Shown here: positions 1 to 5,573 of the stretch, piece after piece
Layout of the letters: each line of letters starts with the position of its first letter
How positions within the stretch are numbered: the first letter of the stretch is position 1
From: Actinomycetes bacterium
GTDB taxonomy: Bacteria > Actinomycetota > Acidimicrobiia > Acidimicrobiales > Ilumatobacteraceae
NCBI GenBank assembly: GCA_023417265.1
Contig: JAEZFY010000106.1
Span: 1 to 8,056, forward strand
Reading direction: 5' to 3'
DNA: 8,056 bases
Notes under the pieces: model-generated
The model's input: only the letters and a program-made list of their open reading frames with translations
Database searches by the model: none
Told to the model about the DNA's origin: nothing
Program-made: the position numbers and the translations under genes

Positions 1-296
1 TCGGTGGTCTGGGCGTCGGCGGTGAGCAGCGTGGCGGATGGAACGCGGCGCTGCGCCGCGCCGGTCATCGCCGGCGAGATGTCGACACCGACCGCCGCCA
101 CACCCGCCGCGGCGGCCGCCTCGAGCAACGTGCCGGCGCCGCAGCCGACGTCGAGCACGCGCCGGGCCGAGCCGAGCTCGGCGGCCTCGAGGATCGCCGC
201 CGTGACGGGCCGGACCGCCGAATCGAAGATCCGTTCGTGCTCGACCCATCCGCTCGCCCCGGTCGCCCAATTGGCGGCCATCGCGTCATTCGTCAT
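1..296 (-). CDS. Class I SAM-dependent methyltransferase (N-terminal part, cut by the window edge)
   Basis: The first 98 codons of a gene that runs off the left edge on the minus strand. The protein begins MTNDAMAANWATGASGW and carries motif I of the Rossmann-fold methyltransferases, VLDVGCGAGTL at about residues 47-57. This is followed by the acidic strand-2 end, GVDISPAM, whose Asp72 would bind the ribose of S-adenosylmethionine. A W-rich N-terminal cap followed by this motif is typical of UbiE/Methyltransf_11-like enzymes. The substrate-recognising C-terminal half is outside the window, so the substrate cannot be named. The ATG at 296 lies inside the end of the sugar kinase gene (11-base overlap). 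A GGAG lies about 13 bases upstream, so translation is probably coupled to the kinase. Family call is firm; function is open. Confidence 0.9.
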   Translation of the reverse strand, partial: MTNDAMAANWATGASGWVEHERIFDSAVRPVTAAILEAAELGSARRVLDVGCGAGTLLEAAAAAGVAAVGVDISPAMTGAAQRRVPSATLLTADAQTT

Positions 297-1215
297 GACC
301 GCGAACGTACTCCTGCAGCTCGGCCAGGGTGGGCGGGTCGGCGCCAGCCCGTTGCACGCTCAACTCGGCGGCACGCGACGCCACGCCGACGTGACGGGCG
401 AGCTCGGCCACGTCGATCGCGCGGAGGCGCGGCCGGGCGTCGGCGCCGAGCAACCCCGCCTCGCCGAGGCTCCACAGCAACCCCGCCGAGAACGTGTCCC
501 CGGCGCCGACGGTGTCGACCACGGCGACGGCTGCAGGCGGCTCCGCGTGGCGGCCGGCGGCGCACCACGCCACCGCCCCAGCCGCGCCACGCGTCATCAC
601 CACGATCGCCGGGCCGGCCGCCAGCCAGCGTTCGGCCACGCGTTCGCTGGGTACGTCGGGCGCCAGCCAGGCGAGGTCCTCGTCGCTGACCTTGACAACG
701 TCGGCCACGCCGACGAGACGCTCGACGATCGCCAGCGTCTCGGCGCGCGGCGGCATCAGCGCCGGGCGCACGTTCGGGTCGTAGCTGACGGTTGCCGACT
801 GCCGGGCGGCGGCGAGCAGGGGCGCCACGTCCGGTTCGATCACCGCCGCGATCGAACCGGTGTGCACGGTGGTCGTGCCGGGTTCGACGGCGGCGCCGCG
901 GGCGAGTTGCCAGGCGAGATCGAACTCGTAGCGGGCAACACCCGATGCGTCGAGCTGCGCCAGCGCCGACGGCGTGCGGGTTGCCGCGTCGCTGCCGGCG
1001 ACGAGCGTGACGCCGACGCCGATGAGCCACTCGCGGAGGCGCCGACCGTGCTCGTCGTCGGCGAGCCACGTCGCCAGGCGGGCCGGCTGGCCGAGCCGTG
1101 CCAGGGCGACGGCAACGTTGGCCACGCTGCCGCCGGGATGCTCGGCGATCGAGCCGTCGGCGGCGTGGACGATGTCGATCAACGCCTCGCCCACGGCCAG
1201 GACGTGCGGCGGCAT
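286..1215 (-). CDS. PfkB-family sugar kinase, fructokinase-like
   Basis: 309 residues, the usual length for ribokinase-family (PfkB) enzymes, which transfer the ATP gamma-phosphate to a sugar hydroxyl in the cytoplasm. PfkB signature 1 is at about residues 28-42 (PGGSVANVAVALARLG) and signature 2 at about 234-247 (DTVGAGDTFSAGLL). Asp240 of GAGD is the expected catalytic base and the glycines form the anion hole. GEALIDIV near the N-terminus, YDPNVRPAL (145-153) and KVSDEDLAWL also match the fructokinase branch, but related sugars cannot be excluded. The start at 1215 was chosen because the frame upstream is antisense to the divergent nuclease gene, the N-terminus MPPHVLAVGEALID is typical, and a -10 box lies 6 bases before the ATG. 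There is no Shine-Dalgarno sequence, so the mRNA is probably leaderless. The methyltransferase follows with overlapping ends, indicating one operon. Confidence 0.93.
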   Translation of the reverse strand: MPPHVLAVGEALIDIVHAADGSIAEHPGGSVANVAVALARLGQPARLATWLADDEHGRRLREWLIGVGVTLVAGSDAATRTPSALAQLDASGVARYEFDLAWQLARGAAVEPGTTTVHTGSIAAVIEPDVAPLLAAARQSATVSYDPNVRPALMPPRAETLAIVERLVGVADVVKVSDEDLAWLAPDVPSERVAERWLAAGPAIVVMTRGAAGAVAWCAAGRHAEPPAAVAVVDTVGAGDTFSAGLLWSLGEAGLLGADARPRLRAIDVAELARHVGVASRAAELSVQRAGADPPTLAELQEYVRGHDE

Positions 1216-1221
1216 GACCGC

Positions 1222-1227
1222 ACGGTA
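1222..1227 (-). promoter_or_regulatory. Predicted -10 box of the sugar kinase (leaderless)
   Basis: TACCGT on the minus strand lies exactly 6 bases before the ATG at 1215, which would put the transcription start on or next to the start codon. The wider block CGCTACCGTGCGG (1219-1231) is repeated, with the same spacing to the start, before the JAMM protease gene. TANNNT is the usual actinobacterial -10. No good -35 is visible; its expected place (about 1245-1250) is inside a palindrome. Confidence 0.6.
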
Positions 1228-1244
1228 GCGAAGCCGGCACGGAG

Positions 1245-1262
1245 ACGGGGACTTCTCCCCGT
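1245..1262. promoter_or_regulatory. Perfect 7-bp-arm inverted repeat, candidate operator
   Basis: ACGGGGA-CTTC-TCCCCGT is a perfect inverted repeat with a 4-base centre. It lies about 30-47 bases upstream of the predicted kinase start, over the expected -35, and 8 bases upstream of the nuclease -35. If both genes are leaderless, neither mRNA contains it, so it is better read as a protein-binding site in DNA than as an RNA hairpin. It has no T-run, so it is not an intrinsic terminator. The binding protein is unknown; a repressor of the sugar kinase is the simplest guess. Confidence 0.45.
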
Positions 1263-1270
1263 GGCGTCGG

Positions 1271-1299
1271 TTGACATCGAACATCTGTTCCCTTATCAT
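1271..1299 (+). promoter_or_regulatory. Sigma70-type promoter of the DUF222/HNH gene
   Basis: TTGACA (1271-1276, six of six consensus) is followed after exactly 17 bases by TATCAT (1294-1299, five of six). The ATG is 6 bases past the -10, so the transcription start should fall on the start codon and the mRNA should be leaderless. This is by far the best promoter in the window. Such strength fits a promoter normally held off by a repressor, and a LexA-like site occupies its spacer. Confidence 0.85.
1277..1292 (+). promoter_or_regulatory. Probable LexA (SOS) box in the promoter spacer
   Basis: TCGAACATCTGTTCCC contains GAAC-N4-GTTC, the core of the LexA site in actinobacteria and Bacillus (consensus close to TCGAAC-N4-GTTCGA). 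The left arm matches fully; the right arm has CC in place of GA. It fills the spacer between -35 and -10, where a bound repressor would block RNA polymerase. A further half-site, ATGTTCG (1298-1304), overlaps the -10 and pairs with CGAACAT (1278-1284) as a 7-base inverted repeat across 13 bases. Assignment is by motif and position only; lexA itself is not in the window. Confidence 0.72.
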
Positions 1300-1305
1300 G
1301 TTCGT

Positions 1306-2715
1306 ATGTTCGCTGAACTGCTCGACGACTACCGGCGGTGGGAGCCTGCCGCGCTCGACGCCGAGTTCCGCCGCCTCGAGGTCGAGGCCCGTGCGCTCGA
1401 GGCCCGCCGCCTGGCGCTGCTGTCGGTGGTCGACACCAAGCAGGTCGGTCGTGCCGACGGCCATCTGTCAACGAAGGCGTACCTGAAGGGCGTGGCCCGC
1501 ACGTCGGGGTCGCTCGCCGCAGCCTCGATCCGGCGCGCCCGCACGTGCCGCGACGCGCCGGCCATCGGCGAGGCCCTGGCGGCTGGGCACATCGGCCTGG
1601 CCCAGGTCGACGAGCTCTCGCGTGTGCACGCCAACGGCCGCGTCAGTGACCTGCTCCCCCACGCCGCTGCCGAGTTGCTCGAACACGCCGAGCACGAGTC
1701 GCACACGCAGTTCAGCCGGACGGTCAGTCAGTTCATCATGTTCGCCGACCTCGAAGGCGCCTGGCAGAACCACCTCGACAGCGTCGAGGGTCGCTCCGCC
1801 TCGGTCGACGTCGTCGGCGACGAGGTGGTCGTCACCGCGACCGGCGGCGGGGCCCTGCTCGGCGAACAGCTCACGGCGGTGTTCCGGGCGTTCCTCCAAC
1901 GCGAAGCCGATCGCGACCTCGCCGCGCGCCGCGCCGAGCACGGCGACCGGGCGTTGTCGTTCCCGCTCCCCCGCTCGCGGGCCCAGCGGGCGTTCGACGC
2001 CCTGGCGGCGATCTTCACCGCCGCCCGCAAAGCCGCCGACGCCGGCCTCGAGGGCGAGCTCCCCCCGATCGTGGTCAACGTCCTGTTCGATCAGCGCTCG
2101 GCGGGCGCGTTCCTCGAGCGTGCTGGCCTCGTCCTGCCGGACGGCAACGTGCTCGACGTCGCCGAACTCGACGACACGCAGGTCGCGGCGCTGCTCGACG
2201 AGCTCAGCCGCGACGCCCACGATCTGCTCGACCGGCGCTGCGAAACCGAGTCGGGGCACGCGGTCCACCCACTCCTGCTGCTCCGCGCACTGCTCACCGA
2301 GCACGTCCGCCGGGTCGTGGTCAACGGTCCCGACACGATCATCAACTACGGCCGCTCCGCCCGGGTGTTCACCGGCTCGGCGCGTCGGGCGGCACTGCTC
2401 CTCACGGCGCACTGCGAACACCCGGGCTGCGATCTCGGCGGGAGCGCCCGCCAGGTCGACCACAACATCCCGTGGGCCGAGGGCGGGCGCACCGACCAGG
2501 CCAACAGCACCGTCCTGCACGGTGCCCACAACCGGTTCAAACACGACGCCCGATGGCGACGAACGAGGGCCGACGACGGCCGCGCCTACTGGGTCCGACC
2601 CGACGGATCGCTCGTGCTCGCCGCCGGCGAACGCGCGCCGGGCCTCACCGACGCTGAAGAAGAACAAGCCACCCGCCGACGGCTCGACGCGCTCTTCGCC
2701 GCCCGCGTGGCGTAA
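1306..2715 (+). CDS. DUF222 / HNH endonuclease (13E12-type)
   Basis: 469 residues with the usual two-part build of this actinobacterial family. The helical DUF222 region spans about residues 1-340, including a charged, predicted coiled-coil stretch near 15-40. A C-terminal HNH nuclease lies at about 365-415. The HNH core is readable: the CEHPGC pair (Cys370, Cys375), then VDHNIPWAEGG with Asp385-His386, Asn400, and HNRFKH with His408. This fold binds a metal and cuts DNA, but the target and role of DUF222 proteins are poorly defined. At the place where relatives usually have the second Cys pair, the sequence reads LHGAHNRFKH, so His405 may replace a zinc ligand. The ATG at 1306 was chosen because a strong promoter ends 6 bases upstream; the open frame further upstream is antisense to the kinase. 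The LexA-like box suggests induction by DNA damage. No flanking repeats point to mobility. Confidence 0.93.
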   Translation: MFAELLDDYRRWEPAALDAEFRRLEVEARALEARRLALLSVVDTKQVGRADGHLSTKAYLKGVARTSGSLAAASIRRARTCRDAPAIGEALAAGHIGLAQVDELSRVHANGRVSDLLPHAAAELLEHAEHESHTQFSRTVSQFIMFADLEGAWQNHLDSVEGRSASVDVVGDEVVVTATGGGALLGEQLTAVFRAFLQREADRDLAARRAEHGDRALSFPLPRSRAQRAFDALAAIFTAARKAADAGLEGELPPIVVNVLFDQRSAGAFLERAGLVLPDGNVLDVAELDDTQVAALLDELSRDAHDLLDRRCETESGHAVHPLLLLRALLTEHVRRVVVNGPDTIINYGRSARVFTGSARRAALLLTAHCEHPGCDLGGSARQVDHNIPWAEGGRTDQANSTVLHGAHNRFKHDARWRRTRADDGRAYWVRPDGSLVLAAGERAPGLTDAEEEQATRRRLDALFAARVA

Positions 2716-2718
2716 ACC

Positions 2719-3114
2719 TCAGCTGATCGCCAACGGCTCCTCGGTGATCGCCCCGTCGACGATGCGGAAGCTGCGCAGCTCCGGGCTGTCACGCTTGAGC
2801 GACACGATCAGGTAATGCCACTCCGGGTCGGGCGCCTGGTTCACGTCCGTGGGGCTCGGATACGGCTCGGAGTGGGTGTGGCTGTGCACCACGCCCACGA
2901 TCTCCCAGCCGTGATCCTCGGCGTCGAGCTCGGCCCGCAGGTGGTCCTTCGGGTCGATCGTGTACAGCTGCGCCGAGGCGGCGATGTTCGTGCACGGATA
3001 GAAGCGCACGGCCTCACCCTCGCCGCCGGCGATCAGCCCGCACGCCTCCAACGGATACTCGCGGAACGCCAGGTCGCAGATCGCGTCGAAGACATCCCGG
3101 GAGATTCGCAACAC
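2719..3114 (-). CDS. JAMM/MPN+ metalloprotease (M67, Mec-like)
   Basis: 131 residues, the size of a stand-alone bacterial JAMM domain. The full zinc-protease motif is present: Glu23 in LEACGLIAG, then HSHTHSEPYPSPTD with His77, His79, Ser87 and Asp90, matching E...HxH-x7-S-x2-D. Family members remove ubiquitin-like or sulfur-carrier proteins from adducts. The best-known actinobacterial case, Mec of Mycobacterium tuberculosis, frees cysteine from the CysO sulfur carrier, so a similar cysteine-synthesis role is plausible. No cysO, cysM or thiF-like gene lies beside it, so the substrate is inferred only from family. It starts with GTG at 3114; no Shine-Dalgarno sequence is visible, and TACCGT sits 6 bases upstream. 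It diverges from smpB across 26 bases and ends 3 bases from the convergent nuclease gene, which leaves no room for a terminator between them. Confidence 0.93.
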   Translation of the reverse strand: MLRISRDVFDAICDLAFREYPLEACGLIAGGEGEAVRFYPCTNIAASAQLYTIDPKDHLRAELDAEDHGWEIVGVVHSHTHSEPYPSPTDVNQAPDPEWHYLIVSLKRDSPELRSFRIVDGAITEEPLAIS

Positions 3115-3120
3115 AGCCGC

Positions 3121-3126
3121 ACGGTA
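3121..3126 (-). promoter_or_regulatory. Predicted -10 box of the JAMM protease gene (leaderless)
   Basis: TACCGT on the minus strand, 6 bases before the GTG at 3114. The block GCTACCGTGCGG around it is identical to the one before the sugar kinase. It shares its TA with the smpB -10 on the other strand. Confidence 0.6.
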
Positions 3127-3130
3127 GCGT
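3125..3130 (+). promoter_or_regulatory. Predicted -10 box of smpB, overlapping the divergent -10
   Basis: TAGCGT ends 10 bases before the smpB ATG, giving a leader of about 0-4 bases. No Shine-Dalgarno sequence precedes smpB. The ten bases ACGGTAGCGT (3121-3130) therefore hold two opposed -10 boxes sharing one TA, in a 26-base gap. The smpB spacing is less exact than for the other genes, so the call is tentative. Confidence 0.45.
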
Positions 3131-3140
3131 TGTCCCGCTC

Positions 3141-3638
3141 ATGGCGAAGAAGAAGGCACCGAAGGGCACCAAGCCCGGCACCACGCTGATCGCCGGCAAC
3201 CGGGCGGCCCGCCGCAACTACGTCATCGACGACACCCTCGAAGCCGGCGTGGTGCTGCTCGGCAGCGAGGTCAAGGCGATGCGCGAAGCCCAGGTGCAGC
3301 TCGCCGATGCGTACGCCCGCATCCGGGGCGGCGAAGTGTGGCTCGAAGGTGTCCACGTCGCCCCGTACTCGATGGCCGTCGGCTTCGGCGCCCACGACCC
3401 CGACCGGCCACGCAAGCTGCTGCTCCACCAGGAGGAGATCCGCAAGCTCAAGGCCCGCGTCGACACCGAGCGCGTGTCGCTCGTACCGCTCAGCCTGTAC
3501 TTCCGCGACGGGCGCGTGAAGGTCGAGCTCGGCGTCGGCAAGGGCACCACCAAAGGCGACAAGCGCCAAGCGATGGCCGCCCGCGACGCCGAGCGGGAAA
3601 CGGCCCGCGAGCTCGCCCGCTACCGAAAGGGACAGTGA
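3141..3638 (+). CDS. smpB: SsrA-binding protein SmpB
   Basis: 165 residues, normal for SmpB. It binds tmRNA (SsrA), delivers it to stalled ribosomes and mimics the codon-anticodon end of a tRNA, starting trans-translation. Hallmarks are a basic N-terminus, then NRAARRNYVIDDTLEAG, GSEVKAMREAQVQLADAYAR, GEVWLEGVHVAPY, a KLLLH block and the C-terminal helical tail from about residue 139 (DKRQAMAARDAERE). The tail enters the mRNA channel. The usual Y/H before DKR is Gly here, a minor variation. The ssrA RNA gene is not in the window. Translation probably starts on a leaderless or nearly leaderless mRNA. The stop codon overlaps the start of the serine hydrolase as TGATG, so both are likely on one transcript. 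Confidence 0.98.
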   Translation: MAKKKAPKGTKPGTTLIAGNRAARRNYVIDDTLEAGVVLLGSEVKAMREAQVQLADAYARIRGGEVWLEGVHVAPYSMAVGFGAHDPDRPRKLLLHQEEIRKLKARVDTERVSLVPLSLYFRDGRVKVELGVGKGTTKGDKRQAMAARDAERETARELARYRKGQ

Positions 3639-4633
3639 TGGCCGACCTCGCCGAACTGGTCGCGTCCGCCGCGTCCGACGGCTTCTCCGGCGTGGTACGC
3701 GTCAGCGTCGACGGCGAGCTCGTCCACGAATCCGCCGTCGGCCTGGCCAACCGCGCCCACGACGTGCCGATCACACTCGACACCCGGCTGGCGGTCGCCA
3801 GCGGCGCCAAGACGTTCACTGCGCTCACCGTGCTGGCGCTCGTCGAACGCGGCGCGCTGGCACTCGACACGCCGGCCCGGTCGCTGCTCGGCAACGACGT
3901 GCCCGCGCTCGACAACACGGTGACGGTCGAGCACCTGCTCGCCCACCGATCCGGGTTCGGCGACTACCTCGACGAGGAAGCCCTCGACGACATCACCGAC
4001 TACGTGCTGAGCGTGCCCACCCAGCGCCTCGCCACCCCGGACGACTACCTGGTGCTGATGGACGGGCTGACGATGCTCACCGAGCCGGGCGAGCAGTTCG
4101 TCTACAACAACGGCGGCTACGTGCTGCTCGCCGTGCTCGCCGAGCGCGCGGCGGGGGCCCCGTACCACGACCTCGTCGACGAGCTCGTCTGCCGCCCGGC
4201 CGGGCTGACCGCCACGGGGTTCCCGTTCTCCGACGAGCCGACCGCCGACGTCGCCACCGGCTACCTGCACGCCGACGGGCTGCGCACCAACGTGCTGCAC
4301 ATGCCGCGGCGCGGGCTCGGCGACGGCGGCGTGGCCACCACCGTCGGCGACATCGACCGCCTGTGGGACGCGCTGTTCGCCGGGGCGATCGTGTCGCCCG
4401 AACTCGTCAACCGGATGACCACCGCCCAGGGGTTCGAGGACGACGGCGACGGCTACGGGTGGGGCTGCTCGGTGGTCGACGACGGGGCCACGATCGGCAT
4501 GGGCGGCTACGACCCCGGGATCTCGTTCGGCTCGCGGCGCACGCCCGGCACGGGCACGAGCTGGACGGTGATCTCGAACCACACCGACGGCGCCTGGCCC
4601 GTGATCCGCGCGATCCGCGCCGCGCTCAGCTGA
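3638..4633 (+). CDS. Serine hydrolase of the beta-lactamase/DD-peptidase superfamily
   Basis: 331 residues. It has the SxxK nucleophile motif (Ser55-Gly-Ala-Lys58), the YxN motif (Tyr156-Asn-Asn158) and the family landmark LLAHRSGFGDY near 100-110, so it is a class C-type serine hydrolase (Pfam Beta-lactamase). The group spans esterases, D-aminopeptidases and penicillin-binding-like enzymes, so the substrate is unknown and antibiotic resistance should not be assumed. The third motif, usually HxG or KTG, reads Met288-Gly-Gly in MGGYDPGISF, a departure at a position that shapes the active site. There is no signal peptide or membrane segment, so it should act in the cytoplasm. The ATG overlaps the smpB stop (TGATG) and has GGGA 5 bases upstream. 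The longer open frame upstream runs through smpB and is discarded. The last 8 bases overlap the convergent DinB-fold gene. Confidence 0.92.
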   Translation: MADLAELVASAASDGFSGVVRVSVDGELVHESAVGLANRAHDVPITLDTRLAVASGAKTFTALTVLALVERGALALDTPARSLLGNDVPALDNTVTVEHLLAHRSGFGDYLDEEALDDITDYVLSVPTQRLATPDDYLVLMDGLTMLTEPGEQFVYNNGGYVLLAVLAERAAGAPYHDLVDELVCRPAGLTATGFPFSDEPTADVATGYLHADGLRTNVLHMPRRGLGDGGVATTVGDIDRLWDALFAGAIVSPELVNRMTTAQGFEDDGDGYGWGCSVVDDGATIGMGGYDPGISFGSRRTPGTGTSWTVISNHTDGAWPVIRAIRAALS

Positions 4634-5174
4634 AGCGTTCCCGATAGAGGTCGCGCAGGAGCGCCACTTCGGCGCCGTGGTGGGCGACCTCGTGCTGGGC
4701 GTGCTCGACGAGGTCGTACAGGTTGTGGGCGTGCCACTCGCCGAACGCCGGGCCGAGCTGCTGCCACCACTCGTCGGCGGCGCGCGCGAGGCACCGCTCG
4801 CGGAAGCCGCGGTAGGCGGCGTCGAGATCGGCGAGTACCCGCGCCGGCTCGAGGTGCCAGGCCTCGCCGGCAACCGACGCGAACGTCTCGCCGAAGGCGC
4901 CCTCCGAGTACCCGTCGAGGCAGCCGATGGCGATGTGCCAGAGGCGCCAGTTGATGGTGGGCACCGGGCGGGGCCCGGCCTCGTGATCCTGCGCGTGAGC
5001 GGTGGCGCTCCCGTCCGGGTTGGGCTGGACGGCCCACGTGTTCGCTACCGGTTCCCACTGCAACTCGTCGGTGGTGATCCCGTCGAGGCGGGCGATCAGC
5101 TGCCCCCACACGTAGTCGAGCGAGTCGACGACCGGGCGGCGCGGGTCGGTGGTGGGGCGGTCGGGGCGGGGCAT
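4626..5174 (-). CDS. DinB-fold protein, probable metal-dependent enzyme
   Basis: 182 residues. It shows the four-helix DinB/YfiT pattern: a Trp-rich WRLWHIAIG helix with His80 and a C-terminal helix EHAQHEVAHHGAEVALLRDL (158-175) rich in His (158, 161, 165, 166). His80 plus two of these would form the three-His metal site. DinB-fold proteins include thiol-dependent transferases and isomerases, in actinobacteria often using mycothiol, plus many uncharacterised members. The region TWAVQPNPDGS resembles actinobacterial members, but no substrate can be assigned. The ATG at 5174 is favoured because TACCGT lies exactly 6 bases upstream and the longer frame runs antisense through other genes. It lies 25 bases behind the ferredoxin gene on the same strand, so it may be transcribed both from its own promoter and by read-through. 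Confidence 0.85.
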   Translation of the reverse strand: MPRPDRPTTDPRRPVVDSLDYVWGQLIARLDGITTDELQWEPVANTWAVQPNPDGSATAHAQDHEAGPRPVPTINWRLWHIAIGCLDGYSEGAFGETFASVAGEAWHLEPARVLADLDAAYRGFRERCLARAADEWWQQLGPAFGEWHAHNLYDLVEHAQHEVAHHGAEVALLRDLYRERFS

Positions 5175-5180
5175 GCCGCG

Positions 5181-5186
5181 ACGGTA
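5181..5186 (-). promoter_or_regulatory. Predicted -10 box of the DinB-fold gene (leaderless)
   Basis: TACCGT on the minus strand, 6 bases before the ATG at 5174: same hexamer and spacing as for the kinase and JAMM genes. It lies in the 25-base gap after the ferredoxin stop. No clear -35 is seen. Confidence 0.5.
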
Positions 5187-5199
5187 CGGCGCCAGCCGG

Positions 5200-5535
5200 T
5201 CAGGAACGGTCCGGCTTTCGGCGCGTGTGCTTGGCGAGTTCGCCGAGCGCGACGCGGCGGCTCTTGCCGCGCACCCGGCGGCGGTCGAGACGGTCGCTGA
5301 GCGCCGCGCCGTTGAGCACAGCGACGAGGTCGCGGCGCTGCTTGCGGGTGCGCAGCTTGCGCAACACGATCGGTTTCGACAGCTCGACGACCACCACCGG
5401 GCCGACGCACACCTCGAGGCAGCGCACGACCGACACGTCGGCGTCCGCGCCGAGCTCCGACCGCAGCTCGCGGTAACCCTCGGCGCGACGGCAGTCCTTG
5501 CCGGCGCACAGCGCCACACACGGGCGTGCGCTCAT
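5200..5535 (-). CDS. Thioredoxin-like [2Fe-2S] ferredoxin-domain protein
   Basis: 111 residues. Four cysteines sit as CAGKDC (Cys10, Cys15) and CLEVC (Cys39, Cys43), followed by the hydrophobic strand VGPVVVVE. This is the layout of the thioredoxin-like [2Fe-2S] ferredoxins, small cytoplasmic electron carriers. From about residue 54 the C-terminal half is strongly basic, with 21 Lys/Arg in 58 residues, which could serve binding to nucleic acid or an acidic partner. No redox partner is encoded nearby. Two ATGs are possible: 5556 and 5535. The second is preferred because TACCCT lies 8 bases before it and the cysteine domain begins at once (MSARPCVALC); the first would overlap the divergent promoter. 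The gene lies 38 bases from the divergent PLP enzyme and 25 bases ahead of the DinB-fold gene. Confidence 0.82.
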   Translation of the reverse strand: MSARPCVALCAGKDCRRAEGYRELRSELGADADVSVVRCLEVCVGPVVVVELSKPIVLRKLRTRKQRRDLVAVLNGAALSDRLDRRRVRGKSRRVALGELAKHTRRKPDRS

Positions 5536-5543
5536 CTCGCCCG

Positions 5544-5549
5544 AGGGTA
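5544..5549 (-). promoter_or_regulatory. Predicted -10 box of the ferredoxin gene
   Basis: TACCCT on the minus strand, 8 bases before the ATG at 5535. It lies back to back with the -10 of the PLP enzyme, 10 bases away. Spacing is compatible with a leaderless or very short-leader mRNA. Confidence 0.4.
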
Positions 5550-5559
5550 CCGGCATCGC

Positions 5560-5565
5560 TAACGT
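5560..5565 (+). promoter_or_regulatory. Predicted -10 box of the SHMT-like gene
   Basis: TAACGT, 8 bases before the GTG at 5574, within CGCTAACGTCG (5557-5567). The same 11 bases recur at 6852-6862, ahead of the TPP riboswitch. There is no Shine-Dalgarno sequence before the GTG. Confidence 0.5.
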
Positions 5566-5573
5566 CGCCGTCC

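Noticed and set aside
1245..1262. The palindrome as an intrinsic terminator.
   Set aside because: No T-run follows on either strand, and it lies between two divergent promoters where no gene ends.
4..1305. Long open frame upstream of and in frame with the DUF222/HNH gene.
   Set aside because: It is antisense to the well-supported methyltransferase and PfkB genes, is rich in Arg/Gly/Ala low-complexity sequence, and has no domain match. The promoter at 1271-1299 places the real start at 1306.
1216..1464. N-terminal extension of the sugar kinase (83 extra residues).
   Set aside because: It would run through the nuclease promoter and start codon; PfkB proteins begin with the short strand found at MPPHVLAVGE.
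1468..2667. 399-codon open frame antisense to the nuclease.
   Set aside because: It mirrors GC-rich codon bias on the other strand; no motif or start signal is seen, while the plus strand has clear DUF222/HNH motifs.
1306..2715. The DUF222 gene as part of a mobile element or phage attachment site (as with some 13E12 repeats).
   Set aside because: I see no terminal inverted repeats, target duplications, integrase or base composition change around it.
3338..3637. Upstream extension of the serine hydrolase inside smpB.
   Set aside because: It lies out of frame within smpB and is Arg/Pro-rich; ATG at 3638 has a Shine-Dalgarno sequence and the coupled TGATG overlap.
3638..4633. Annotation as an antibiotic-resistance beta-lactamase.
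   Set aside because: There is no signal peptide and the third active-site motif is atypical; superfamily membership alone does not show beta-lactam hydrolysis.
3620..4873. 417-codon minus-strand open frame across the serine hydrolase and part of the DinB gene.
   Set aside because: Composition is a shadow of the plus-strand gene and it conflicts with two well-supported genes.
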